A stretch of DNA of 60,000 bases from Adiantum capillus-veneris (taxonomy: Eukaryota > Streptophyta > Polypodiopsida > Polypodiales > Pteridaceae), in NCBI GenBank assembly GCA_014529385.2, contig CM043952.1:57894119-57954118 (forward strand), read 5' to 3'. A program made the translations under genes and the position numbers. This document shows, piece by piece, positions 1 through 9,781 of the stretch (positions are counted from its first letter, which is position 1; the number at the start of each line of letters is the position of its first letter). The notes under the pieces are model-generated. The model was not told the origin of the DNA and did not search any database. It saw nothing but the letters and a program-made list of their open reading frames with translations.

Positions 1-920
1 AAAGGTCCTATGTGTGGATTCTATTTCCTCTTGCTATTGAACATTCAGGAAGACCGCACATTCATCCAAATAGTGTGTACCCTAAGATTGGTAAATCGAG
101 TGAAATTTTGTGTTTGGTGAGTGCATTTCACCATTAGGGAAGACTCTTTAGGAAACTTGCGGTCAGAGTTTATACTTCATAAACTCATATTTGGTGAAAT
201 TTTCCCTCATCTACGTTTTATTAATAGTCTTACTTTCACTTTCAACAAAGGAGATATGGAGCTATGTAGAGCTTGTCTTAGTAAAGAGAGCATAGAGAAG
301 ATTACAAATTTTATATAAATTCTCATCCTTCTCTACTTTCTATAACAGTTTGTTCATAGAGACATTGTAAATCTCTTTATGCTTATGAATGATTTAACCA
401 TAATCCTATGGAGTTTTTGTCCAGGAATTTTGTAGCACAAGTGGAGTTTTTAAATCTTGCAAACTTGATTGGACTTGATGAGGATGTTCTTTATGAAATT
501 GTGAGAAGGTTTCCTCACTCTGACTATGTGGAACTCAAAGGACAGGAGCTCTTAGTGAATTTCTATTTTTTCACAGCCTTCAACGAGCATGAAGAGTCAG
601 TTTTTATACAAACTTCTTGTGCATTGGGAAAAGTAGAGCAAGTGCAATTCATCACTTGGGATGTGGTTGCTCTTTTGGATCCAAAAAATGAAGTTCTAGA
701 TATTTCCATTTATCACCTTAGCTTTGAAGAATTTCAACCCTTCTAAGAGCTCATCAATAGTCTACCCTTTTGTTTTGATCAAACAAATCCCGACGTCATT
801 GAAGCTTGGATAGTTGAAGAAGAAAACCTAGACTGGTACTTTCTTACTTCTTCATTTGCAGGCGAGTGTTTTTGAATCTCTATTGTATCCCTTGTTGTAA
901 CTCGTGTTGTAGTCTTTCAT
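1..920 (+). other. Unassigned sequence with two short open frames
   Basis: Two short plus-strand frames are open here. One lies at 121-318. The other, at 408-746, begins MEFLSRNFVAQVEF and is rich in acidic and aromatic residues. After its stop the second frame stays open to about 873. I recognise no domain. The position just upstream of a decayed gag fragment would suit a 5' leader or an unrelated captured piece. It may equally be degraded transposon DNA. I see no start context, intron or promoter that would support a host gene. Confidence 0.25.
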
Positions 921-924
921 AATA

Positions 925-1680
925 ATGGAAAGCCAATGCCAAATGTATGGATATCCTCTTTTCTTTGGAGAGCCTAGAGAGGATGCATAATTATTTTTAG
1001 CAAATTTCAAGATGTCTTGTCGTATCAAGAGGATAGTAACTGATCAAGAACGTGTAGAAAGGTTTGAGGCGGTCCTTAGGAAAGATGCTAGCACTTGGTG
1101 TGACTCTTTTCCTAAGGAAGTCAAGGGGAATTACAGAGAAGTTGTGAATCGTTTCAAGAGATACTTCTTTGACCCCCAAAACACTCAAAAAATATGGCAA
1201 GACATTGTTTTTCATAAGCAAAAAGACTTAGATGACTATTACTTGTACAAGCAATAGTTTCTATGTCTTTGGGCTCTATGGATACGAAATGTTGTTAGCC
1301 CTGGTGATGGTGCAAAATTTCTAAAGAAAGAGAGATTCATAGCTGGACTCTTTCATGATCTTAAGGTAAAGGTGGAGGTGGATGCACCTACCACCTATGA
1401 TGCAGCTAAAATTAGAGCTTCCAAGAAGTATAGGAAACTCAATTGCCTAAGGGGAGAGGTTCCAATAGAAGGTCTTAGACCCAAAGGTAAGTCACAAGCA
1501 TCAACACCTAGGGAGATTCCTGAGGTAACGACTCAAGTGATTGAGAAGTTAAATGAATCTTTAACCAGCCTATCAATTCACCTTGCACAAGTTATAGGTC
1601 CAAAGGGACAAGCAAACACTATAAAAATCTCCAAGTGTTTACCGTGCTGTTTTACCGCGTTTTGTAGAGAGAAGGTGTAA
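925..1680 (+). pseudogene. Decayed retrotransposon gag (capsid-like) fragment
   Basis: One reading frame runs from the ATG at 925 to 1680 and is broken by stops at 988-990 (TAA) and 1255-1257 (TAG). The translation has the layout of a plant retrotransposon gag domain: an FFGEPREDA start, LFLANFKMSCR, then DASTWCDSFP, a VVNRFKRYFF segment, and further on a DLKVKVEVDAPTTYDAA helix. This is the usual order of the Retrotrans_gag family. No zinc knuckle, protease or polymerase follows, so only gag survives. It resembles neither the gag of element B nor that of E/F closely, and it probably marks a separate, older element. Confidence 0.55.
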
Positions 1681-1924
1681 ATTCAATGAGAGAAACAAGA
1701 GAGAGGAGGACATGGTTTTTTTTGTGTTTAAAGTATTATTGCAACTTTATCCGTTGTTATTACTACGTTCATTATCGTCGTTATATCCGCTGTCCAAATT
1801 TAGCACCTAAACTTTCAAATTTTGGCTTAAACCCCCCTCTCCCCCCCCCCCCCCCCAATTCAAATTTTGGTGTTTCCCTCCTCTCAATAAAAATTAAAGA
1901 ATATTGTATATAATTTTCAAATAT

Positions 1925-1988
<64 letters not shown>

Positions 1989-2665
1989 AAGGGGGGGGGG
2001 GGGGGGGGGGGGGGGGGGAGAAGGAGGCGGGGGATATAAGGCCCGGTTCAAATGTTGCGGTGGAAATGCTTCCCACACGGGCGTCTAAGTTGGGTGGAAA
2101 AAGCCTATTTGCTGCAAGCAGGTATCATCTTCCCTCAGGCCCGCCATTTTTCTTCCGGCACCCCCCCCCTGTCAGAAGAGCTGCTAGCCTCTCTCCACCT
2201 CTATCTGTTTTTCTCTCTTCTTCCTCCAACACCGTTCAGACGAGGCGGTGGTAGACCTGTAGTAATCCTTTCTTCCTCCAGCCTCGTCTGAACCCAGCCT
2301 AAGATTACCCTTGGTTATAACTAAAATAATCATTGTCAATTGATTAACATAATTGAGCATATTATCAAATATAAAGAGAGGAAGATGAGTGAGAGAGGTG
2401 TGAATGGATTACAGGACCAAAAAACTTCATAACTACAAAATGTTTATGAATCATCTTTCAAAAGATCTCTACATGAAGCATCATCCAATTCTAAGCCCAT
2501 TGCTCCTAGATCAATAAAGCGAGAAACAGAATTGTCGTTTGTGGATGCATTACAAGCTTCATCATCTTCGAGTTCGTCATCCTCCATCTCATCATCTTCA
2601 TCATCATGACAATCATCCTCGCGGACTTGATTCATCGACCTCCCTCTCCTCTGTTTCTACCTCAT
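1681..2665 (+). other. Low-complexity, gene-free stretch
   Basis: This interval holds a C-run near 1840-1857, a (GA)n-G(n) compound microsatellite at 1930-2018, a short C-run near 2161-2169, and a CATCAT-rich stretch around 2540-2620. The frames open across it are products of the low complexity. It ends where the LTR of element A begins. Confidence 0.5.
1930..2018 (+). repeat. (GA)n followed by a long G-run
   Basis: About 53 bp of pure GA dinucleotide (1930-1982) runs into guanine tracts at 1982-1988 and 1991-2018. The G-run could form a quadruplex. Read on the minus strand it is a polypyrimidine tract. Confidence 0.9.
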
Positions 2666-3594
2666 TGTTAGCGGTTGGACACAGCCAACGGAGGATGATT
2701 GCCCGGCGGGATACTAATTGCCTTTGTAATCATTGCTTAATTGAGAAGAAACCGTCATTTCACCTTTGTAAATAGTGGGGCTTGCAAAACCTTCCAAATT
2801 GTATCCCACTTTTTACATTTAGACTTAGTAAATGGTTAAATTAGAACATTAGGGTTTGAGATTGTAAGGTATTTATACCACTTTTGACCTTAATGCAAAA
2901 AACCCTTTGTCATTTTTATAAGTTTTGTCTGTGTGAGTTGAGCGTACTCTGTGTGAGAGAGAGTGAGAGTTTATCTTGACGCTATGTGCACACTAGTGGT
3001 CGGAATCGAGTGCGCGGAGAAGTGCAACGTGTTGCCCTCGGAGAGAGCTATGTGCCAACACCTACATTGCAGGTGTACGACCCGGCTTTACGAGATCAAT
3101 CCACGAGCTATATCTGGTGATTTGGTGAGCATACATTGTCCGTTTTTGCATTTCAGCATATCCACGCGTTCGCAATGAGTAGAGCTACACATTAGGCACT
3201 TTAGTTTTCAGAAAGGACGACCTGCAAAAACCTGTCAAACATCCTACATGATTTTGCACCGGGTGTTTAGGGTTGGTGTTTTGGGTCATGGACCTTAGGG
3301 AGAGCGACCTATTGGTGTTAATAGGATTTCCCTCACGTTTCGTAGCATTTCGAGAACGTTTGATGGATATTTGGCTCTCGAAAGCGTCATAGGAAATCTC
3401 CTCTTGTGTACTCTTGAAGCTCTAACTTAGACATTGGGTAGAGACCTCTGTAGGAAGTAGTCAATAGTTGGTCGAGTGTAGGTTGACATCCTATGCTTGC
3501 TTCCATGCACCTGCGGGTTGAGCTTCGTCCTTAGCTGACAAATCTTGTTAGGTGAGTTCTCGCTGTGCTGACGTCCGTCGTGGCGTATCCGCCA
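2666..3594 (+). mobile_element. Element A: 5' LTR of a Tat-like Ty3/gypsy retrotransposon
   Basis: The left edge TGTTAGCGG matches the LTR starts of elements B (TGTTGAGCC) and C (TGTTAGCAGC). The right edge ends in CA at 3593-3594, just before a primer-binding site. Internal landmarks follow the order seen in B: a TTTGTAA block, a TATA-like TATTTATA at 2870-2877, a short GA-rich patch near 2950, the words GAGTAGAGCTACACATTAG near 3177-3195, and CGCCTGCGGGT-like text near 3510. Length is about 929 bp, against 995 and 977 bp in B. No matching 3' LTR is in the window. The left edge is inferred from comparison with B and C. Confidence 0.6.
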
Positions 3595-3598
3595 ATAT

Positions 3599-3616
3599 TG
3601 GCGCCGCTGTCGGGGA
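3599..3616 (+). promoter_or_regulatory. Primer-binding site of element A (tRNA-Asp type)
   Basis: TGGCGCCGCTGTCGGGGA lies four bases past the LTR end. It differs from the site in B by one base. This is the primer class used by Athila-type plant elements (tRNA-Asp). Confidence 0.7.
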
Positions 3617-5500
3617 CGAAAACCCTAGGTAGGTGACTGAGACTAGTACTTGAGGATAGGGATTCTCTGGATTTCTAGAGTCTTATTTTACATTTAGATA
3701 GGATCAGAGGGTGGTGGACTCTCTAGGTCTTATGAGGAGTCTAGGGAGAGAGTGTCTGGCCTAGATCCTTTGACTTAAGTAGTATTAGGTAGGAGAGTAG
3801 GAGTTGGAGTGGTAAAGGCGGTGAAAGGATAGCTTGAGAGTCCGGGGAGGCCAGGAAGCAACCGAGACACCAGAATCACCATCTCACATGATGATTAGGA
3901 GTAGGGTAAGTAGGACATCATGATTTATGATCTGGAGCACTTCATGCATGTGTTATATCTACTGTTAGGCTCATCAAAGAGCTGTAAAAGACAGAAAAGA
4001 GTGTCTAGAAGCTGAATTGAAGTTCAAAAGTTTCTGTGAGTATTTTTGAGAGAGTTGGAGAGCATAGGGAGTACTTCCGTCAGAAAAATTTAAATTTTAA
4101 GACAGTAGAGATCCTACGCGTAGCATGTGTCTAGGGGGATTTTAGCAGGGAATTTGGGGAAACTGAGGTCACCTGTGTGTTCAGAGGGTGGGTTTCACCC
4201 TAGTAACATATAGACTTGAGTGTTTTTCCCTTATTGGATTGCCCAAAAGCTAAGAGGCGGACTCAAAAAACATAAAAGTCCAGAAGTGGTTTAATTTGAG
4301 AGAAATTTGCATATTTTTGCACTTGTAAGGCATATTGGCACTTGCTGAGAGCATAGGGAAGGCAGAGTATCACTTTAGTCGGAGAAAAGAAGCAGTAGAC
4401 ATCCTACATGTAGAATGTCTACAGGGTGTTCTGGTGAGAATTTTGAAAATATGAGTTGACCAGTGTGTTTAGAAGGTAGCAATAACCCTATGTTCACTTG
4501 GAAGGGGGAACTTGACCATATCTTGACAGGATAAGGCCAAAAAAGAAGGAAATTGCCAAACATCCTACCTAAATTGTGCCAAGGCATTATTTTAAGACCA
4601 AAACCATAGGATGTCTTCATGAGCATGATCTACATAATTTATTGAGTGTATGAGAAAGGTTTCATTTCAATTGAGTGAGAAAATTGGGTTTTAAGCAGAC
4701 TTTAGCAACTTTTACTAAAAAAGGCTAGAATAGCTAAATTTGGGGTCTTTTGAAATCCAAACTAAAATCTAAGCATAGCATTGGGTTGATGACATCTAAG
4801 GGAAGCTGTGGCTCAAGTTTGGAGTAAAACAAAGCACTTAAACATCCTACGCGTAGGATGTGCTCACAATGTTTTAGCACTCCAAATCCAACTTTGAGCA
4901 TATTAGAGTGATCAACACCTTAAGAGGAGTCTTTGGTTTGAATTTGGAGCAATTTGAGCAGTTACACATGCTACGCGTAGGATGTCTACAGGGTCTTATT
5001 GAAGTCAAAATCTAACTGTGGAGATAGCATGATGTTGTATAGCCTTAGGCAAGCCTCCTAGTCAATTTTGGTCCAAATTGGAGTTGATTTGACTGGTCAT
5101 ATCAACATCAGGATGCTGGAACAGATTTCTGATTAGTTGACCAGCTTATAGGTGTCCAAATAAAAAAGTGAGAATAACTGTGGACTTAGATTATCAAGGG
5201 GAATTTATAGTGCATATTTCAGTCAAAACAGAGCAGGTAGACATCCTACGTGTAGGATGTCTACAGGGTCTTATTGAAGTCAAAATTGAGTTTTACCAAA
5301 GACCGAGCAAGTTTTTTCGAGCAAACCAAAAATCGAGCATATTTCACCAAAATAATAGCTGTTATCTACCAAAATTTGTACCTTTTTTTGTGGGCACTTG
5401 TTGCCCTAGTAGAAATTGCTCATTCATCTTTCTTTCAAAAAAAATTAGAATTTTGGAACGATACATCAAGATGCTAGAGTTGATCACAATTATAATATGA
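3617..5500 (+). other. Element A leader, truncated before a recognisable gag
   Basis: This is untranslated sequence after the primer site. It opens with the words CTAGGTAGGTGACTGAGAC, as in B. It carries five palindromes with the arm CATCCTACG, listed separately. Flanking words are also repeated: the text GTCTACAGGGTCTTATTG follows both the 4975 and the 5250 palindromes. No intact gag follows where B has one, so the element appears cut off near 5500. Short frames here are not convincing genes. Confidence 0.6.
4108..5264 (+). repeat. Palindrome array of element A (core CATCCTACGCGTAGGATG)
   Basis: There are five copies: 4108-4130 (degenerate), 4395-4422 (28 bp, near-perfect, centre CATG), 4842-4861 (20 bp, perfect), 4966-4985 (one mismatched pair) and 5237-5264 (28 bp, centre CGTG). 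Centres lie about 290, 443, 124 and 275 bp apart. Half-sites occur near 3239-3249 and 4559-4615. The last two gaps (124, 275) resemble the last two in the leader of B (125, 282). Confidence 0.85.
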
Positions 5501-5552
5501 TCTGCCCCTCCAAGAATGTTGAGCCTATCTATTATTTTTGTGGCCTTATCAA

Positions 5553-5554
<2 letters not shown>

Positions 5555-5602
<48 letters not shown>
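5555..5602 (+). repeat. (CT)n microsatellite
   Basis: About 48 bp of uninterrupted CT dinucleotide. The frames read across it on both strands are artefacts of the repeat. Confidence 0.95.
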
Positions 5603-5604
<2 letters not shown>

Positions 5605-5889
5605 CATGTGCCTCCTAGAAAGAGGAATGTGTCGACAAGGGTGTGCACTACTATGGTGGCAAAGTACAACTCTAGTTAGTACCCTTCTCTCTCCGAACAA
5701 GTATGTGAGGCATAGTTGGATGCTAGTATCCTAGCGATTTGTTTAGAAAGGACTCATCATTAATAGAGATTTTTAGTAGGTCAATACAAGAGATATGCAT
5801 GTATGATCTTATGTAAACCTCAAAACATAGAATCTACTGAGGATGATGATATAGTTTAGGGAAAATTACCGAAATACTCGTCTAATTTG
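5603..5889 (+). other. Unassigned sequence between elements A and H
   Basis: I see no domain, LTR edge or repeat family here. It links the truncated leader of A to the pol relic H. Confidence 0.4.
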
Positions 5890-7290
5890 TTGGAAGCTCT
5901 TTTTCGTGTATTTGCAAGACTCGTTCATTGGCACTGAGCCTTCAGCTCTCATATGCTATGGCATGCCCTTCTTGAAGCAAGACTACTCCAAGGAAATCAC
6001 CACAAGCATCACATTGGACCTCAAATGGCTTTGAGAGATCCGGAAGCATAAGGGCTGGTTAGGAGGTAAGCTTCTCTTTGAGCTTGTCAAAAGCATTTTT
6101 ATCCTTATCAGTCCATGAGTACTTAAAGTTTTTCTTTGTTAAGTCATTTAATGGTCCTGCTATTTGAGGAAATTTTTCTATGAAGTTTCTATAGTATGCA
6201 CACATATCAATAAAGCTATGAAGTCTCTATAGTATGCACACATATCAATAAAGCTAGTTACCTCATGTAGATTCCTTGGGTTAGGTCATGCTTTTACTAC
6301 CTCCAACTTTGATGAATCGATATGGATACCATCTTGAGAGATAATATTGAAGGAAAAATTTTCTCTTCTTTTGATTGATAAAAAGAAGAGAAAAATCACC
6401 TGGAGACGCTGATTGTGCTCCTCCAAGGTCTTGGAGTAGATGATGGTATCATCAAAAAACACTCCAGTGAATTTACGGTAGGTTCTACAAATTTTCTCCA
6501 TCAAACGATTAAATGTGGTTGGTGCATTAGTGAAGCCAAAAGGCATAACTATATATTCATAAAGACTAATAGTTCTACGAAATGCGGTCTTTAGGATATC
6601 GTCATTCACTATCCTTATTTGATGATAGCCACTTTTAAGGTCAATCCTACTGAAGTAGGTAGAGCCGTGTATCTTATCAAAAAAATATTATACTTAAGGT
6701 ACGGGAAATTTGTTTTTGATAGTGATATGGTTTAGTGTTCGACAGTTCACACACATGCGCTATGTATCATCTTTCTTTTGCACTAAAAGGATTGGAGAAG
6801 AAAAGGGAGAGGAGCTAGGCCTCACCATCCCTTTGTCTACCAATTCTTGTACTTGCCTCATGATCTCCTCTTGTTAAGCTTGGGAAACTCAATAAGGAGG
6901 CTTGTTAGGTGGTAAAATTCTAGTAGGAGCTCAATTTGATGGTCATCATCGCCTCGTTCTGGAGGTAAGTCCATAGGGATATCATCTATGAGCATATCTT
7001 GGAGTCTGTTTAGAAAATTAGACAAGTCTAACTCTTCTTGATTCCTACCATTACATTTGATGAACCATTATGACTTTTTAGGGACTCTTTGACAAAAATC
7101 ATGTACGCAGAAACTGAGCTTTTCATTGGTTTATCAAAAGCAGGAGGGTGACAAGTGGTATAGTACGACTAGACTCATTAGCATCTATATACATGCTCTT
7201 TTCCCTGTAGGTGAAGTAAATTCTTCATTTAGGGAAATTCATGTTGGCAGCCATACGGCTGAACCATGGTGCCCCTAGGATAGCATCCTA
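5890..7290 (-). pseudogene. Element H: relic of chromovirus pol (protease to RNase H)
   Basis: Read on the minus strand, this matches element F from the end of the protease (about 7290) through reverse transcriptase to RNase H (about 5890). The best-preserved frame, 6286-6609, keeps the LYEYIVMPFGFTNAPTTFNR block and an FFDD active site followed by a YSK motif. Many frameshifts and stops interrupt it. Near 6182-6257 a 38-bp segment is duplicated in tandem. No LTR, gag or integrase remains at either side. It is an old fragment of the E/F family. Confidence 0.75.
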
Positions 7291-7568
7291 TGTTTGTAGA
7301 GTGTGATCTTTATCCTAAAGTCTAAGTGAAGGAGGGAAGAGGAGAAATTATCCCACATGTATTGGAGTCAAGCTGTAGAGCTACTTTAAGCTCACTTTCA
7401 TGAATAACAACACAATTCAAGTTTGCACTACATGCTTGTCTACGGTGAGCCTGTGTTAAGCTAATTCAATACTCAAGATTGTGTTTATGAGTCCAAGCTA
7501 ACTCTATCTTGGAACCTAATTCACTTGTGTGATAATCTTGCTTACACACACTCACACACTTACCTATG
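7291..7568 (+). other. Possible end of a copia-like LTR
   Basis: No coding potential is visible. The text just before the duplicated primer site (many ACAC/CTCACAC words near 7545-7560) would suit the 3' end of an LTR, but I cannot place its start. Confidence 0.3.
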
Positions 7569-7730
7569 TTTCTCTTTCATCCACCCTAGCTAGCACAATC
7601 CCATTCCAACAAGTGGTATCAAAGCTTTGGTGTGCTAGCTAGGTTACACTATGTTTCTCTTTCATCCACCCTAGCTAGCACGATCCCATTCCGAGCAAGT
7701 GGTATCAAAGCTTTGGTGTGCTACCTAGGT
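7569..7730 (+). repeat. Tandem 81-bp duplication containing a tRNA-Met primer site
   Basis: Two near-identical copies (about 7569-7649 and 7650-7730) each carry CTCTTTCATCCACCCTAGC and AAGTGGTATCAAAGC. The latter looks like the initiator-Met primer-binding site of plant Ty1/copia elements. Only a few bases differ between copies. Confidence 0.65.
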
Positions 7731-8740
7731 TATTACCATGCTTTTGTGTTAGTATGATTATCAATGTTTAATTGTCATTAGCATTTACATAAGATTTCTC
7801 TACCCTCTAATCCATTCACGACTAAGCTATGTGTGAGAAAGTTCGTGGTGAAAGTCCACTAAGCCACTACCCTCCATAGCTAGGTCAAGTTTGATTAAGA
7901 GCTCCTTGAACTAAATTATGGTCAATTTTTGCACTTATTGCATCTTCGATTAATTTCACCAAGTTTTTTTTTTTTTTTTTTTGGGCTACATAACATTGAT
8001 TCCACACTCACAAGCTACCCAAAAAGCTCTCAAACACCTCAATCTGAGCTCAACAGCTCCCTCATCCCTATGCCCAATTTTAGTACTTAAAATAGGTGTG
8101 TGTGTGTACTTTTTGTGGAAGAAGCCCAGCAAAATCAAGCTGAAATATCGTTTTTTAGACTATTACTCACGTGGAGCCCATTGGGCCCCTTGCCTAGCTC
8201 AAACACCTTAGTTTGGTGTGGATTTGCAAGGTTATGGTGTGGGACGCATGTCTAACCTCACCATCCTATCTTATTGCAGTATTAGCGAGAACCACGATTA
8301 ATTTGTCAAACCATGGGATGAAGCTTACTCGACTAGTGCATAAAGGCTACAAGAGGTTGTCAATCTCTTGGAAAACAACTAAAAACTTGCATGTAACTCA
8401 AGCTACACTCAAGTGACTGAAATCACCAAAAGCCAATCGCTCATCTGCAAGCAAATCACATCCATTACAGCATCAAGTGACATCCAAACGTAATGAAACT
8501 TTTAGGACAAGTTTACAAGACCTAAGCACACATGCCTATGGTCTCAAACCCCACTTTAGGTCAAGTTCCAAAATCGCGATTATTAACAGTAGTGGATTTT
8601 TGACCAAGTCGTTTTCGACTGAGAATGCATCTAAATGCTTAGCAATGATGCCCCAATACCCCGCCTATGCTTAGTTTTCGATTTAAAAGTGTAAATTCCT
8701 AGTTATAATGAAATTAGGCCGCTGGTTGGCGACGCCAAAA
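7731..8740 (-). other. Leader-like sequence beyond the 3' LTR of element C
   Basis: On the minus strand, just past the C LTR, a TGGCGTCGCC word (8728-8737) resembles the start of the tRNA-Asp primer site. About 160 bp further on, at 8571-8587, lies AAATCGCGATTATTAAC, which is a half-site of the palindrome found in C. This suggests a second internal region after the LTR, as in tandem elements. A 19-bp T-run sits at 7964-7982. I see no credible protein here. Confidence 0.4.
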
Positions 8741-9146
8741 GTTACGAAATAGTGTGAATGGCTTACATCAATGCATAGAGCTCTTACCTGCGGTTGCAAT
8801 GCAACAAACGCATTCGCAATGTGACAACTGGGGAGGGAGTAGGAAGCGCGTGAAGGAGAGAAGTGAGCGCCGTTAGCTCACACTGTGTATTTCTTATCCA
8901 AAAACTTACAAAAATTGGCTTTTATACCTTAGCCAAGGTTTTTGGGTGGTCAAAACTAATAATCTGGAGTTCTACCAAAGCTGGGAATTGACTGGCTGAT
9001 ACAATCTGGAAGCTTATAGCACCGGCTCATTAATTACAAAGTTTACCAAGAAAATAGGAGTTACAATATTCCCGATTTATCAAAATAATAATTGTTTTAC
9101 AAGGAGAACTCTGAAAAATGGTGTCCATGTTACCTTGCTGCTAACA
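8741..9146 (-). mobile_element. Element C: 3' LTR (Tat-like)
   Basis: On the minus strand this starts TGTTAGCAGC directly after a purine tract, like the 3' LTR of B. It then follows B landmark by landmark: a CCTTGTAAAAC block, a TATA box (TATAAAAGCC, plus-strand 8918-8927), TTTTTGTAAG, and an AACGGCGCTC segment. It is much shorter than the B LTR (about 406 bp against 977). The inner edge at 8741 is the least certain point. Confidence 0.6.
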
Positions 9147-9163
9147 TTCCCCCCCTCCTCGCC
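9147..9163 (-). promoter_or_regulatory. 3' polypurine tract of element C
   Basis: GGCGAGGAGGGGGGGAA on the minus strand abuts the TGTTAG start of the LTR. B has GCGGAGGGGGGGAG in the same position. This is the expected plus-strand DNA primer site. Confidence 0.75.
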
Positions 9164-9197
9164 TGTGTCGTCCCTTGACACAGATTTATGGGCTGAA

Positions 9198-9781
9198 TTA
9201 GTCTTTGGGTTGACGGCGGGCGAGGCGGTCTTTAAGTGCTTCCAGTGCCTTTTTGGTATATGATTCTTCGTTCTTTGTCAGGCACTTGCAGAAATTGCAT
9301 GGCGACTGGATTCTTGAGTTCCACCCCGCTGAGTAGCCTACAAACCTAGATTTGAGGTTGCTTATCACTGGTGCAAATATCTTCGTTCGCCAGGTGAAGA
9401 ATCCAGTGTAGAATGCTTCTTCAAAGGCAGCATATTATGCAAGGGCAGGAACATGCATCTGGCATAGAATCCGTAAAGGATTTCTTCTGAAGGTTGCCCA
9501 CTCAGATCGTAACACAAGCCTTTGTTTCCTTCCAAGAATGAGAGCCATGGGGCCCCTATCTGCTCAGGCTCATTGAAAACTTTTATGCATGTGAGTAGCA
9601 TCCTGTAGATCTTATATAACATTGCACAAGAGAGATCTTGCAGACTCTTGAAGAATGGCATGGCGCCCGTTAGGGTTTTCACCATGTATTCCTCTATCAC
9701 TTGGCCTCTCTCTAGAGCTGGTAGCCTGGGGAAGTTGAGCCAAGTTGGCCTCTTCTTTTGCAGTGCTTCATGCACTTGCTG
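9198..9781 (-). pseudogene. Element C ORF3, C-terminal part (piece 3 of 3)
   Basis: Minus-strand translation from 9775 reads PTWLNFPRLPALERG, then YMVKTLTGAMPFF, DLSCAMLYKIYRML and FLPLHNM. These match the C-terminal domain of ORF3 in element B (PNWLNYPRMPGPKARE, YMVKTLTGTIKLF, NLSCQMLKKICRTL). A frameshift near 9430 moves the frame; the new frame continues FEEAFYTGFF and ends in a Cys cluster, CNFCKC, before a stop at 9198-9200. That tail is longer than in B. Across the E insertion the frame joins the 18037-18140 piece, and the joined words align with the B domain without a gap. Function unknown. Confidence 0.75.
9777..9781 (+). repeat. Target-site duplication of E, left copy (TGCTG)
   Basis: Identical to 18037-18041. 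Confidence 0.85.

Noticed and set aside
2444-2635. Acidic minus-strand frame (DDEDDE-rich)
   Set aside because: It is a product of CATCAT low complexity with no other support.
4842-4861. ACGCGT core as a CAMTA-type CGCG box
   Set aside because: A and B would fit the box, but the TCGCGA centre of C does not, so it cannot explain the whole family.
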